From JBBTCX01 sp964494205 (GTDB lineage: Bacteria > Planctomycetota > Phycisphaerae > UBA1845), in the NCBI GenBank assembly GCA_964494205.1, contig CAZBRD010000009.1, positions 62,001 to 126,000 of the forward strand: a stretch of DNA of 64,000 bases. Direction: 5' to 3'. How positions within the stretch are numbered: position 1 is the stretch's first letter; each line of letters begins with the position of its first letter. The notes under the pieces are model-generated. The model had not been told where the DNA came from. It searched no databases and saw only the letters and a list, made by a program, of their open reading frames with translations. Below are positions 50,083 through 58,871 of this stretch, one piece after another. The translations under genes and the position numbers were made by a program.

Positions 50083-52272
50083 TTGTACCTCAATCAAATT
50101 AAAAAAAGAGTGTGTAACCCTGTTGAAATTGCAATGCGAAAACGCGCGGAGAACCGCACCAGTTTGTTGCAGGTCGTGACCATGGTAGTGATCTGCACTT
50201 TCGGTTCCATTTCGGCGATTTCCGGCCAGCAAAACGGCAAATCCGAGCCGCCTTCGAACGACAACACGCACAAGAATACGAATGAGAATGGAACGCGCCG
50301 AGATGGAACCGATAGTGCAGTTCAAATTGAAGAGAAGTTGTCCGACGCAGAGCGAATTGCGCGCCTGCAGCGTGCTATCGCAGACAACGAGAAGCTTCTG
50401 GGCGAACTCCGCGTCAAGCTGGGCGATCCTCACGATGAATATGCCGAAGCAGACGCCGAGTTTTCAAAGCTTGACGGTGTCTTTCAAGAAAAGAAAAAGC
50501 AAATACAGAAGCAGAAGGAAGTGAACATCGAGGACACAACGGCACTAGAAGCTGAGTTGGCAACCCTCGAACCTCGGTGGAAGTTGGCAAAGGAACGTTT
50601 TGATCTCGCTATCAAAGCTCGCAAGACGCTTCAAGAACAAATAACAACACAGGAGCAGAAAGTTCGACAGGACCAAGAAGCACTCAAAAAGCTCACGGAA
50701 GTGATGCCAGCTGCACCAATAGAACCACAGACTCCATCTACCAATTCGCCTGGTTCTGCCGCGCCAATGGCCGTAAATGCAGCCGCAACTCCCGCAGGAA
50801 GCGTGCCACCTGATGCGGCACCGCCTCCGGCTGGAAGTACCCCCGGCGGCACGGCAAAAGCTGCGGCGCCCGGTGCATTGCCTTTAGGAACTTCTGTGCC
50901 CGCCGTCAATGGCAAACCATCTGTCCCAAATCCAAAGCTGGAACAAGCGCAAGCGGTGGCCTCCCAAAAGGAAACCGAGGCAGCGGAAGCGGAATCTGAG
51001 GCAAGATCAGTCTCCGAGCGGATTGAGGCGCTGCGCAAGAGCATCGAGTTAGAACGCAATCAACTCACTAACTCCCGCCAAAGGGCGGATAACGCCCAGG
51101 AAACAGAACGAACTCTCGATGAGGATATTCAGCGGCGCACCATGGAGAATGCCGAACGGACGGAACTAGACGCCTTACGAAAAAAGATAACGGATTCTCG
51201 ACAGCGTTTTCGCGAAGCGCGACTTGAAATTAAAGACCGCACCGATCGGCTGGACAAACTTCAATCTGAACTGTCCACTCTTCAGAGCGAAGAAATTTCA
51301 GCATTGCGGGAGGCAGAAGAGAAACGCATTGATGCGGAGAAAGCGCACAAGACTGTCGAATTACTTCAAAATCCGTTTGCATTTCAGAACGTACTCCGCT
51401 GGACCATCGATCACGGCCCGCGAATATTGCTCATTTTCTCATGTATGGTGTTAGTCGTTTGGCTCGCCCGACTCATGGAAACGCGGATCACCGAGTGGAT
51501 TTCGCATCACGGCAAAGCTCGGGGAACTCCGGAGGATGAGAATCGAGCTCAAACATTAGTCGGTGTGTTCCACAACGCAATTAGGGTAGTCGTGATTCTG
51601 GGTGGGTCGTTCATGGTCCTCGCGGAAGTCGGTGTCAATATCGTACCGTTAATGGGAGGTGCTGCGGTGCTAGGTTTGGCGGCCGCATTTGGCGGTCAAA
51701 ACCTCTTGCGCGACTATTTCACCGGGTTCATGATCTTGTTGGAGAATCAATACGCCGTAAACGATGTAGTTAGAATCGGTGAGGTGGCAGGCCTTGTAGA
51801 GCGCATTACGCTGCGCCTCACTGTGTTGCGTGATTTAGATGGCAAAGTTCACTTTGTACCCAACGGTCACATCGTTACGGTGACAAACATGACGCATGGG
51901 TGGTCTCGGGCATTGTTTGAAATCGGGATCGCCTACAAAGAAGACGTGGACCGCGTGATGGAGCTTCTCGTCGAAATGGGGAAAGAATTGCGTCGCGACC
52001 TTGATTTCCGCCATATGATTTTGGAGCAGCCGGAAATGTTGGGGGTCGATCACTTTGGCGATTCTGCGGTCATTATCAAGTTCTACATCAAGACGCGACC
52101 ATTGATGCAATGGACAGTGAAACGAGAAATGTTGCGTCGGATTAAGAATAAATTCGACGCCCTAGGGATAGAAATCCCGTTTCCACATCGAACAACGTAC
52201 TATCGATTTGAAGGCTCCAAGGAGTCCGATGAACTATTTGGAAATCTCGAAACTGTGGAGTCGAAACGATGA
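50083..52272 (+). CDS. MscS-family mechanosensitive channel with long coiled-coil N-terminus
   Basis: A 729-residue protein: signal/TM segment (about 28-48), a long charged coiled-coil region (about 80-205), an Ala/Pro/Gly-rich linker (about 206-286), a second coiled coil (about 285-430), a TM helix (about 445-463) and an MscS channel core (about 495-715). The core has the pore-helix pattern GGAAVLGLAAAFGGQNLLRDYFTGFMILLENQYAVNDVV and the beta domain VPNGHIVTVTNMTHGWSRA. It starts at TTG 50083, with AAGGAG six nt upstream; an ATG at 50134 has no good site. The large periplasmic coiled coil resembles MscK/YbdG-type extensions. It opens on membrane tension during hypo-osmotic shock. The next gene overlaps by 4 nt. 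Confidence 0.9.
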   Translation: MYLNQIKKRVCNPVEIAMRKRAENRTSLLQVVTMVVICTFGSISAISGQQNGKSEPPSNDNTHKNTNENGTRRDGTDSAVQIEEKLSDAERIARLQRAIADNEKLLGELRVKLGDPHDEYAEADAEFSKLDGVFQEKKKQIQKQKEVNIEDTTALEAELATLEPRWKLAKERFDLAIKARKTLQEQITTQEQKVRQDQEALKKLTEVMPAAPIEPQTPSTNSPGSAAPMAVNAAATPAGSVPPDAAPPPAGSTPGGTAKAAAPGALPLGTSVPAVNGKPSVPNPKLEQAQAVASQKETEAAEAESEARSVSERIEALRKSIELERNQLTNSRQRADNAQETERTLDEDIQRRTMENAERTELDALRKKITDSRQRFREARLEIKDRTDRLDKLQSELSTLQSEEISALREAEEKRIDAEKAHKTVELLQNPFAFQNVLRWTIDHGPRILLIFSCMVLVVWLARLMETRITEWISHHGKARGTPEDENRAQTLVGVFHNAIRVVVILGGSFMVLAEVGVNIVPLMGGAAVLGLAAAFGGQNLLRDYFTGFMILLENQYAVNDVVRIGEVAGLVERITLRLTVLRDLDGKVHFVPNGHIVTVTNMTHGWSRALFEIGIAYKEDVDRVMELLVEMGKELRRDLDFRHMILEQPEMLGVDHFGDSAVIIKFYIKTRPLMQWTVKREMLRRIKNKFDALGIEIPFPHRTTYYRFEGSKESDELFGNLETVESKR

Positions 52273-53228
52273 CGAAGAAAATTCGTGGTGAAGTGAACAC
52301 TCGACCGATCGCATCGACTGAGGAGTCCATCGCTTTCCAAACACAGCAAGTTTTGGATCGGATCACAGAGGCGTTATCGAACGGCAACGGATACGAAATC
52401 ATCCGTATTGTCAGCGAAGCAACTACCCATGGTTTCATTCCCAGCGACGAGAACCTTGCGACCTGGCTAGACCGGTCGCTCGGGCACGACTTCACAGAGA
52501 GATTTATCAACACTTTTGTGAATTTGACGTGCTTTTATTGCACCAAGGGAGTGATTCCCTGTGAGGAATGCAAAGGGCAAGGGCATGGAAAGGACCATAA
52601 GTTATGTCCGACGTGCCTTGCCCTAGGAATCAATCGTTGCGATTTTTGCGGCGGCTCAGGGTGGTTTACCATCAATCACATACCGCGTGGCTTTCAACTT
52701 CCTGTGATAACGCGACGCATTACCTCGGCCATCAAGGAAGCCGAGATCGTGTTAGTGCACGTCGTGCCCAATCTTTCGGAACTAGGACCAGCCCAAGCGA
52801 TGAAACTCGCTGCCAAAGCACTGATACAAGCGAATCGGCTTCTTTGCGTTTTTGAGAACATGATGGTAGCCGCGAAGCAAGAAGAGTCGCGCAACGCAGA
52901 GGCGATCAACGGTGCAGGATCAGTGTTCGCCTCATGGAAGCAGGTGGCACCACGACTTAGCGATCGAATTTGCACACTGCTAAGTTGCATTGCCGATGCA
53001 GAATCGGCGGAAGCACTTTCTGCTTCGCCCAGAACGACGCTCCGCATGGCACAAAAAAAGTCGGAATTCTACGCTGATCTCGCGTTGTCGCAAAACTTTG
53101 AAGGAACACTTCTTTGGCATCCGCTACTCGTCGCAGAGTTTCAAGCCTCAAGTTCCGAGACAAATATTGATTCGAAAGATAGCGCATCGTCAGAACGGGT
53201 TAATGACCGTTTGCAAGGCAACCCGTAG
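52269..53228 (+). CDS. Cys-rich protein with DnaJ-like zinc-finger motif, coupled to mscS
   Basis: A 319-residue soluble protein. Residues about 88-130 hold four CxxC pairs (CFYC, CEEC, CPTC, CDFC) with Gly-rich spacers (CKGQGHG, CGGSGW), the layout of a DnaJ-type zinc-binding domain. The flanking helical regions match no J-domain or other family I recognise, and the C-terminal half is Ala-rich and helical. The ATG overlaps the mscS stop (ATGA), so it is probably translated with the channel. Its last 29 bases overlap the convergent antiporter gene. A structural or chaperone-like partner of the channel is possible, but this is inference from position. Confidence 0.75.
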   Translation: MTKKIRGEVNTRPIASTEESIAFQTQQVLDRITEALSNGNGYEIIRIVSEATTHGFIPSDENLATWLDRSLGHDFTERFINTFVNLTCFYCTKGVIPCEECKGQGHGKDHKLCPTCLALGINRCDFCGGSGWFTINHIPRGFQLPVITRRITSAIKEAEIVLVHVVPNLSELGPAQAMKLAAKALIQANRLLCVFENMMVAAKQEESRNAEAINGAGSVFASWKQVAPRLSDRICTLLSCIADAESAEALSASPRTTLRMAQKKSEFYADLALSQNFEGTLLWHPLLVAEFQASSSETNIDSKDSASSERVNDRLQGNP

Positions 53229-55035
53229 CTAATATTGCATCGTCAGCCGTGGTTGGAACCAAGCTGATCAAAGTTTGGCCCGCCACAGGAGACGGCGTTT
53301 CATCGGCTGTCACGATACTGAGTCGCCCCTTCGGTGTCACGACGAAGAGCGCAATCATTCCACCAACATTTTGTTTACGCAATGCGGCGTAATCAAATTC
53401 AGGCGTGAGCTTGGTAACTTTTATTGCCCACCCATTATTGGCCTTGTCATCTAGTGCCAGGTAAGTGCACGACGATTCGAATAGCCATCTTCCATGAAGG
53501 TGCTTTTCGCGAGAACCCCTTCGACTCTGATCGGATTTAGGAGGCAATTGATAAACATTGGCTCGACCAAGTATCCGCGCGAATTGTTGTGTCGCAAGTG
53601 CATTTACCTCATCGTTGGGAGTCAAAGCCAATAACCGACCAATGCCGGAAAGGTCTACGTCATCGGCAATGTTTCCGGCAAGCGCACTCCCTACATGGCT
53701 TGAGAGTCCAGACATCCGAGCAATTGTTACATTTTCACGATTCGTGTCCAGAACTACCACACGATAACCAAGATCAGTAAGAGTTCGCGCAATGCGGCAT
53801 GACCATTTTTGAGCACCGACAATGAGAATCCCTTGTGGGTCCTGTTCGGCAAGGCCAAGTCGACGTGCGACCCCCGCCGACGTAATCCCATAGACAGAAA
53901 CTGTTCCAACGATAGTCGCAAATGTGAGAAGCATGAGAAGCTTCGCCTGGCCGTGTCCCGCCACTTCTAATTGCAATGCGAATACGGATGAGACCGCTGC
54001 GGCGACAATGCCGCGCGGCGCGAGCCATGCGAGAAAGAACCGCTCAGGCCATGACGTCTCTGTCCCCAAAGTGGAAATGATCACAGACAATGGGCGAACG
54101 ACAAGAATCAACAAGCTCACAAAGATCAGAATTCTCCAGTCGAGCAGCGCTCGAAAGTCTGAGGCGGAGAATCTCGCACTGAGTACCACAAAGAGAATTG
54201 AAATTAGAAATACGCCAAGGCTTTCTTTGAACTCTACAATATGAAGGACGGAAGAGGGGCTGCGGTTTGCAAAGACAAGGCCAGCAAGCGTCACCGCAAA
54301 AAGCCCCGATTCAGGTTGCGCCCAATTGGAGATGAAAAAAATGATAATGACAATCGCAAGAGTGAGTGGATTGGTGAGATGGTCTGGAATCCAATAACGA
54401 TGCAACACAATCGACAGAACGTACCCAGCTGCAACCCCGATTCCTCCGCCAAGAAATACGGTCTTGAGAAGTCCTCCAGCGATAAAGGCGGCAGGACTGT
54501 GCGCATCAGTTGCAATCACAAACTCAAACACGAGAACTGCAAGTAGGGCACCGATTGGATCGTTGGCGATCCCCTCCCATCGCAGGATTGAGGCGACACG
54601 ACCTCGCGGACGGATGTGCCGTAGCATTGGAAGAATGACCGTAGGCCCGGTAACGGTAAGCAGGGCTCCAAGGATGATCGCTAGCTGCACATCCAGTCCA
54701 ACCACGAAATAAGCAGCGGCGGCAACCATCATCCAAGTCAACGCGACACCGATCGTTAGCAGATTCCGAACGGCGCGACCCACCTTGCGAAGCTCATCAA
54801 GACGAAGGCTCAAACCGCCCTCGAAGAGTATCACTGCTACGGAAAATGATACGAATGGGAGCAGTAAATCTCCGATAAGCTCGTCGGGATGGAACCATCC
54901 CATCAGCGGGCCAGCGACAAAACCGGCAACAAGGAGTGCAAGGATAGACGGTATTCGCACTCGCCATGCCAGCCATTGAGCAGCGGCTCCGAGCAAGATG
55001 ATCAATGCGATTTCTTTCGCAGGATCGCGCATCAT
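53200..55035 (-). CDS. CPA1-type cation:proton antiporter with C-terminal TrkA-N domain
   Basis: A 611-residue antiporter. Residues about 5-395 form a 12-13-helix NhaP/KefB-like membrane domain with ILFEGGLSL in TM3, TVTGPTVILPML and EGIANDPIGALLAV (the ND ion-binding pair), and WLAPRGIVAAAVSSVFAL. Residues about 400-560 form a TrkA-N Rossmann-type domain (ILIVGAQKWSCRIARTLTDLGYRVVVLDTNRENV), followed by a TrkA-C-like end. This is a Na+ or K+/H+ exchanger gated by nucleotide. The ATG at 55035 (or 55032) is favoured by the AAAGGGC upstream and the standard N-terminus; the frame extends to 55077. It converges on the Cys-rich gene and diverges from the ClC gene. Confidence 0.9.
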   Translation of the reverse strand: MMRDPAKEIALIILLGAAAQWLAWRVRIPSILALLVAGFVAGPLMGWFHPDELIGDLLLPFVSFSVAVILFEGGLSLRLDELRKVGRAVRNLLTIGVALTWMMVAAAAYFVVGLDVQLAIILGALLTVTGPTVILPMLRHIRPRGRVASILRWEGIANDPIGALLAVLVFEFVIATDAHSPAAFIAGGLLKTVFLGGGIGVAAGYVLSIVLHRYWIPDHLTNPLTLAIVIIIFFISNWAQPESGLFAVTLAGLVFANRSPSSVLHIVEFKESLGVFLISILFVVLSARFSASDFRALLDWRILIFVSLLILVVRPLSVIISTLGTETSWPERFFLAWLAPRGIVAAAVSSVFALQLEVAGHGQAKLLMLLTFATIVGTVSVYGITSAGVARRLGLAEQDPQGILIVGAQKWSCRIARTLTDLGYRVVVLDTNRENVTIARMSGLSSHVGSALAGNIADDVDLSGIGRLLALTPNDEVNALATQQFARILGRANVYQLPPKSDQSRRGSREKHLHGRWLFESSCTYLALDDKANNGWAIKVTKLTPEFDYAALRKQNVGGMIALFVVTPKGRLSIVTADETPSPVAGQTLISLVPTTADDAILATGCLANGH

Positions 55036-55193
55036 GGATGCCCTTTCATGGCGTAAGGACTTACAACGATCCAGCATAGTCCTTTGTGTCTGCTGGGACA
55101 GTGGGCAAAGAAAAGAAAAGTTCTCGAAACCCCTGCTCCGCGCAAAGTCGTTGAACGAGAGGTTGAAAGTGGTCTCTTTGCACTTTCAAACTC

Positions 55194-56816
55194 ATGCCCC
55201 GTCGACTAGCCTTGCTTGCGATGTCCGACGACAAGTCAAATCAAGAAGGGACCAAAGCTGCGGGATCGATTCCAGCGTTTGGCGTATCACCAGCACCTCG
55301 ACACCTTCACTTTGCTCGCACCGCCGTCGTCGGTTTATGTGCTGGACTAATTGCTGTTGCCTTCCGTCGCGCCTTGGCAATGGCAGAGAAAGGGCGCGAA
55401 GACCTGCTCTTGGAATTGCACCATCACCCCACTTGGGGATGGGCGGTTCTTCCAGTCATCGGCCTGTTCGTGGGAGCCTTGGTTGGTTGGATCACAGTTT
55501 ACGTGTCACCCGAAGCTGCTGGGAGTGGTATTCCCCATTTGAAGGGAGCATTACTTCACGTTCGCAGATTAAGTTGGCGCCGACTCATTCCCGTCAAGTT
55601 TTTTGGGGGCGTTGCAGGCATTGGGGCGGGACTCTCGCTGGGGCGCGAAGGTCCCACGGTACAAATGGGGGCGGCGGTCGCACGTGCGTTGGTTGCGCCG
55701 CTTCGGACACCACCGGCCGACATTCCTCAGTTATTCTCCGCCGGGGCCGGCGCTGGCTTGGCTGCTGCGTTCAATGCGCCGCTTGCTGGTTTGATCTTTG
55801 TGGTGGAGGAGTTGCACCGAGAACTCTCGTCTCGCACCGCCGCAGGCGCACTCATCGCAGCCGTATGCGCCACTGTCGTCACGCAATGGCTCGCTGGAAA
55901 CACGCCGACATTTGAGGCGCAGGGCTTATCTACGATTCCACTGATGGCTTTGCCGATGACTGTTGCAATTGGTGTGTTGGGGGGGCTTGGCGGTGCATTC
56001 CTTAACAAATCTCTTTTATTCACTCTCCACTGTGTTCAACGAATTCGCGTCGTTCCGCTTTGGATTTTGCCCGGCTTTGCAGGTGCTGTTGTCGGTCTTT
56101 TGGCATGGTGGCTGCCTAGCGCCGTGGGTGGAGGGCATGCCGTGGCACAAAACCTACTCGATGGAACGCTCCAAGGCGGCCTCGCAGCTATGTTGTTGTT
56201 ACTTATAGCCAAGTTCGTAGTAACCTCCATGAGCTACGGGTCTGGCGCGCCCGGGGGCATCTTTGCACCCATGTTGTTGCTGGGAGCGTTGATTGGAGCA
56301 GCTTTTGCTCGAATCTCGCCTATGGTATTTCCCTCTTTGCCGATTCACGCTCAAGAATTTGCTGTGCTGGGAATGGCCGCATTTTTCGTAGGATCTGTTC
56401 GTGCTCCACTTACGGGAATTGTGCTGATCAGTGAATTGACTGGTGGGTATTCGCTCCTGTTTCCAATCTGTATCAGCAGCCTCATCGCCTATTTAATCGC
56501 TGAGGCTCTGCGCAGTCGTCCGATTTACGACGCGCTTCTGGAAGCCGACCTCGCGCGCAGTGGGCATGGTCCCGCTCGAGTCGAGCCGCGTGTCGTGTAC
56601 ATCGGCGTTCAGCGCGGTGCCCCGCTCGCGAACTTGCCAATCGCGACGGCTGGACTACCGCGTGGCTGCCTGATTACAGCTGTGGAACGAAACGGTCTGA
56701 CGATGATTCCGGCAGCCGATACAATACTGCTGCCGGGTGACCACATTTCGATACTAGCTCCGGGTGACAGTCCCGAAGCACCCCTAGAAATCGTCCGGCT
56801 CTGCACAGGACTTTAG
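55194..56816 (+). CDS. ClC-family chloride channel/transporter with C-terminal TrkA-C domain
   Basis: A 540-residue ClC protein. Family motifs: GSGIPHLKG, GREGPTVQMG (Glu of GxEGP, the gating glutamate), GGIFAPMLLLGALIGAAF, and about ten to eleven helices. After the ClC domain (about 30-450), a soluble domain (about 465-540; YIGVQRGAPLANLPI...LPGDHISILAPGD) resembles TrkA-C. The gating Glu suggests Cl-/H+ exchange or a channel; both are known. The start is ATG 55194 or ATG 55221; neither has a strong ribosome binding site. It diverges from the antiporter gene, and an insertion sequence lies directly downstream of its stop. Confidence 0.92.
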   Translation: MPRRLALLAMSDDKSNQEGTKAAGSIPAFGVSPAPRHLHFARTAVVGLCAGLIAVAFRRALAMAEKGREDLLLELHHHPTWGWAVLPVIGLFVGALVGWITVYVSPEAAGSGIPHLKGALLHVRRLSWRRLIPVKFFGGVAGIGAGLSLGREGPTVQMGAAVARALVAPLRTPPADIPQLFSAGAGAGLAAAFNAPLAGLIFVVEELHRELSSRTAAGALIAAVCATVVTQWLAGNTPTFEAQGLSTIPLMALPMTVAIGVLGGLGGAFLNKSLLFTLHCVQRIRVVPLWILPGFAGAVVGLLAWWLPSAVGGGHAVAQNLLDGTLQGGLAAMLLLLIAKFVVTSMSYGSGAPGGIFAPMLLLGALIGAAFARISPMVFPSLPIHAQEFAVLGMAAFFVGSVRAPLTGIVLISELTGGYSLLFPICISSLIAYLIAEALRSRPIYDALLEADLARSGHGPARVEPRVVYIGVQRGAPLANLPIATAGLPRGCLITAVERNGLTMIPAADTILLPGDHISILAPGDSPEAPLEIVRLCTGL

Positions 56817-56822
56817 AGCGTA

Positions 56823-57760
56823 AGAATTAGAAGCGGTTTCATAACTGCCTGGCTGTGATAATCAGGCAGGCCACGTGAATGAAAGCGCGGTACATATGAA
56901 CATGCCTTTCCCATCGAATCAGCAGTCGTCGGAAGTTACCGAGCCAGCCGATGGTTCGCTCGACGATCCATCTTCGACGGTAACGCCGCAGGCTTCGACC
57001 GTCCTGCATCGGCCTGCTTGTTCGTCCGCGTCGGTGGGGACAGATCAACTCGGTCCCGTGGATTCGCAGCAACCGGCGCAGCCAGTCGGCGTCGTAGGCC
57101 TTGTCGGCAATCAGCCGTTTGAACTTGCGCTTGGGCGCTCCTCCGCGCAGACGTGGCACGCACACCGTTTTCAACGTTTCTTCGAGGAGCGTGACCTCCG
57201 CGGGCGATGCAGACGCCACGGACACTCCCAAAGGTACACCCGCGCCGTCTGCCACCACCAGCCACTTCGTACCCTTTCCACGCTTGGTTTTTCCGACGCA
57301 TTCGCCCCTTTTTTTGCCGGCGAAAAGCTGCCGTCGGCGAAGCATTCTTCCCAATCCAAATGCTGCTCTTCATCGAGTCGGCCCAGCAAGGTGCGCCAGG
57401 CCTTCAGCCACACGCCTTGCTCTTCCCAGTCGCGAAGTCGGCGCCAACAGGTGCTGGGAGAAGGATACGCCTCAGGCAAGTCCTTCCAGCGAGCGCCGCT
57501 GCGAAGCACCCACAGAATCCCCTCGAAACAAGGACGATTGGCAATGGGCTTGGGGCCGCCTAACGGCGACGCCATCGGTTCCGGCAACAGCAGCGCGATC
57601 AGTGTCCACTGTTCTTCCGTCAGTAACTCGACCTTCCTGGCCATCGAACACCTCCATTCGACAGCCAGTAAACCAAAGATTCAACCATCGCGCCATTCAA
57701 GTGTGGCGCGAATCCCTGCATGAATCCTTGACCTGGATAGTTATGAAACTGGTTCTAGCC
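56823..57760 (-). mobile_element. IS5-family insertion sequence (IS427-like), about 940 bp
   Basis: Imperfect terminal inverted repeats are visible: tagaagcggtttcataact at 56828-56846 and agttatgaaactggttcta at 57739-57757 (16 of 19 positions complementary), enclosing a two-frame transposase. A TA dinucleotide flanks each end (56821-56822 and about 57761-57762), as expected for IS427-type target duplication, but the exact ends are not certain because the outermost bases of the two repeats differ. The element sits 7 bp after the ClC stop codon. Confidence 0.8.
56839..57644 (-). CDS. IS5-family transposase, two frames joined by -1 frameshift
   Basis: The upstream frame (57171-57644, 157 aa) contains the N-terminal part, MARKVELLTEEQWTLIALLLPEP...LRSGARWKDLPE, and reaches CFADGSFSPAKKG with the first catalytic Asp. 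The downstream frame (56839-57354) continues with AGKKRGECVGKTKRGKGTKW, LIADKAYDADWLRRLL (second Asp) and RRRWIVERTIGWLGNFRRLLIRWE (Glu region). The frames meet at a run of seven A followed by GGGG on the coding strand (57310-57316), a typical slippery site for programmed -1 frameshifting in this IS group. The fused product would be about 268 residues. Catalytic residues look intact, so activity is possible. Confidence 0.85.
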
Positions 57761-57831
57761 TTATACAACGTATTTCGACGCTCTTCGAATTAACTGTGAC
57801 CAGTATGTTCTTTGAATATGGTCTGTTCAAC

Positions 57832-58095
57832 CTATTTCCCATAATTCTTTCGTAATATGCTCAATAGAATAAGCCCATAAGCGGGAAGCCTCGCAAAATA
57901 CAGGAAAGTTCTCAATTCGTTTTCCTGAGACAATATTGTCTGTGCTATTCGAAGTAATGCCAAAATCCAAAGGGCAAGTGCGAAGCTCACAAATAATTGA
58001 TCGCGGGTGCGACGCCAGAATTTGAAGAAATACAGCCCCGACACGGCGTATCCCATGCAAATCGCACCTGGCAATAATTGGAGAATCCCATCCAT
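57832..58095 (-). CDS. Small membrane protein, DUF5985-like (first of a pair)
   Basis: An 87-residue protein with three predicted helices: LLPGAICMGYAVSGLYFFKFW, LFVSFALALWILALLRIAQTIL and FARLPAYGLILLSILRKN. It resembles the DUF5985 type of small membrane protein, often encoded in tandem. ATG 58095 is chosen because GGAG lies 8 nt upstream; the frame extends to 58119. It lies 24 nt downstream of its likely paralogue on the same strand. Function unknown. Confidence 0.7.
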   Translation of the reverse strand: MDGILQLLPGAICMGYAVSGLYFFKFWRRTRDQLFVSFALALWILALLRIAQTILSQENELRTFLYFARLPAYGLILLSILRKNYGK

Positions 58096-58119
58096 CGACA
58101 AACTCCGAACACCAGTCAA

Positions 58120-58389
58120 TCAATCGCCTTCCCAGGCAAGACCAAAAATCATGGAAGCCAATCCGAAGAACGTAGCGCTGTTGCGCCACGGCGCTAAATC
58201 AATCTGCGGAAAAACACTCAGATCGAAGAAAAGTACGAGGTTGTCTACAGTGAGCGCCGCAAAGAAAACACAGCACCACATCAACAATCGCACTCGAGTG
58301 CGCAAGTAGCCTCGTGCAAGAAGCAACGTACAGGCAAGACAGGTTGCGACACCGAGAACATAGATGGTGCCGGGGACGAACGTATTCAT
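58120..58389 (-). CDS. Small membrane protein, DUF5985-like (second of a pair)
   Basis: An 89-residue protein with three helices: TIYVLGVATCLACTLLLARGY, VRLLMWCCVFFAALTVDNLVLFFDLSVFP and SATFFGLASMIFGLAWEG. Topology and the xxDNLVLF segment resemble its downstream neighbour and DUF5985 proteins. It lies 5 nt after the winged-helix gene, so the three leftward genes form an operon. Function unknown; a two-subunit membrane complex is possible. Confidence 0.7.
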   Translation of the reverse strand: MNTFVPGTIYVLGVATCLACTLLLARGYLRTRVRLLMWCCVFFAALTVDNLVLFFDLSVFPQIDLAPWRNSATFFGLASMIFGLAWEGD

Positions 58390-58394
58390 TGATG

Positions 58395-58790
58395 CTACTC
58401 CTTGTCATCTTTTCGCAGCCGGAACGCGTCCGCAAACGCACGAAGATTGTCGACGGGGCGCGTGTAGATAAGGCCTATCACAGAAGTACGGTGGGTTTGA
58501 TAAGCCTCCGCGAGTTCGCGCATTGATTCATCCTGGTCCTTGTAAGCCGAGGTGTAGGCAAACGAATCTGCGGAATTCGGGCACATGGCAACCAACCCCC
58601 GTCGTTCCAAGTGAGCCAATTGATTCCTTAAAGGAACTGCCTCGATGGCGAGTGGTCGCGTCATTTCTGAAATCGACAGGAACCTAGGGCGCTCAGCGAA
58701 GAGGAACAATAGAATTTCCAACTGTAATACCGATGGAATGTTATCCAGGATCAGTTGTCGAACGCGGCTTGTCAGTGGCAATTCAGGCAT
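58395..58790 (-). CDS. Winged-helix transcriptional regulator-like protein (131 aa)
   Basis: A 131-residue protein with a winged-helix DNA-binding core: LQLEILLFLFAERPRFLSISEMTRPLAIEAVPLRNQLAHLERRGLVAM. A C-terminal helix (ESMRELAEAYQTHRTSVIGLIYTRP) may dimerise. The N-terminus is a short extension. Located at the head of a small operon with two DUF5985-like membrane proteins, in the order regulator then membrane pair. Likely regulates these genes or couples a signal to them; no ligand pocket is recognisable. Confidence 0.75.
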   Translation of the reverse strand: MPELPLTSRVRQLILDNIPSVLQLEILLFLFAERPRFLSISEMTRPLAIEAVPLRNQLAHLERRGLVAMCPNSADSFAYTSAYKDQDESMRELAEAYQTHRTSVIGLIYTRPVDNLRAFADAFRLRKDDKE

Positions 58791-58871
58791 TGATCTAATT
58801 CGCGAGCAGAGCCATTTTTTTCAATCGACGGTGCGATTCAATCATGAATAACATCACTGCGGGATGACTTC

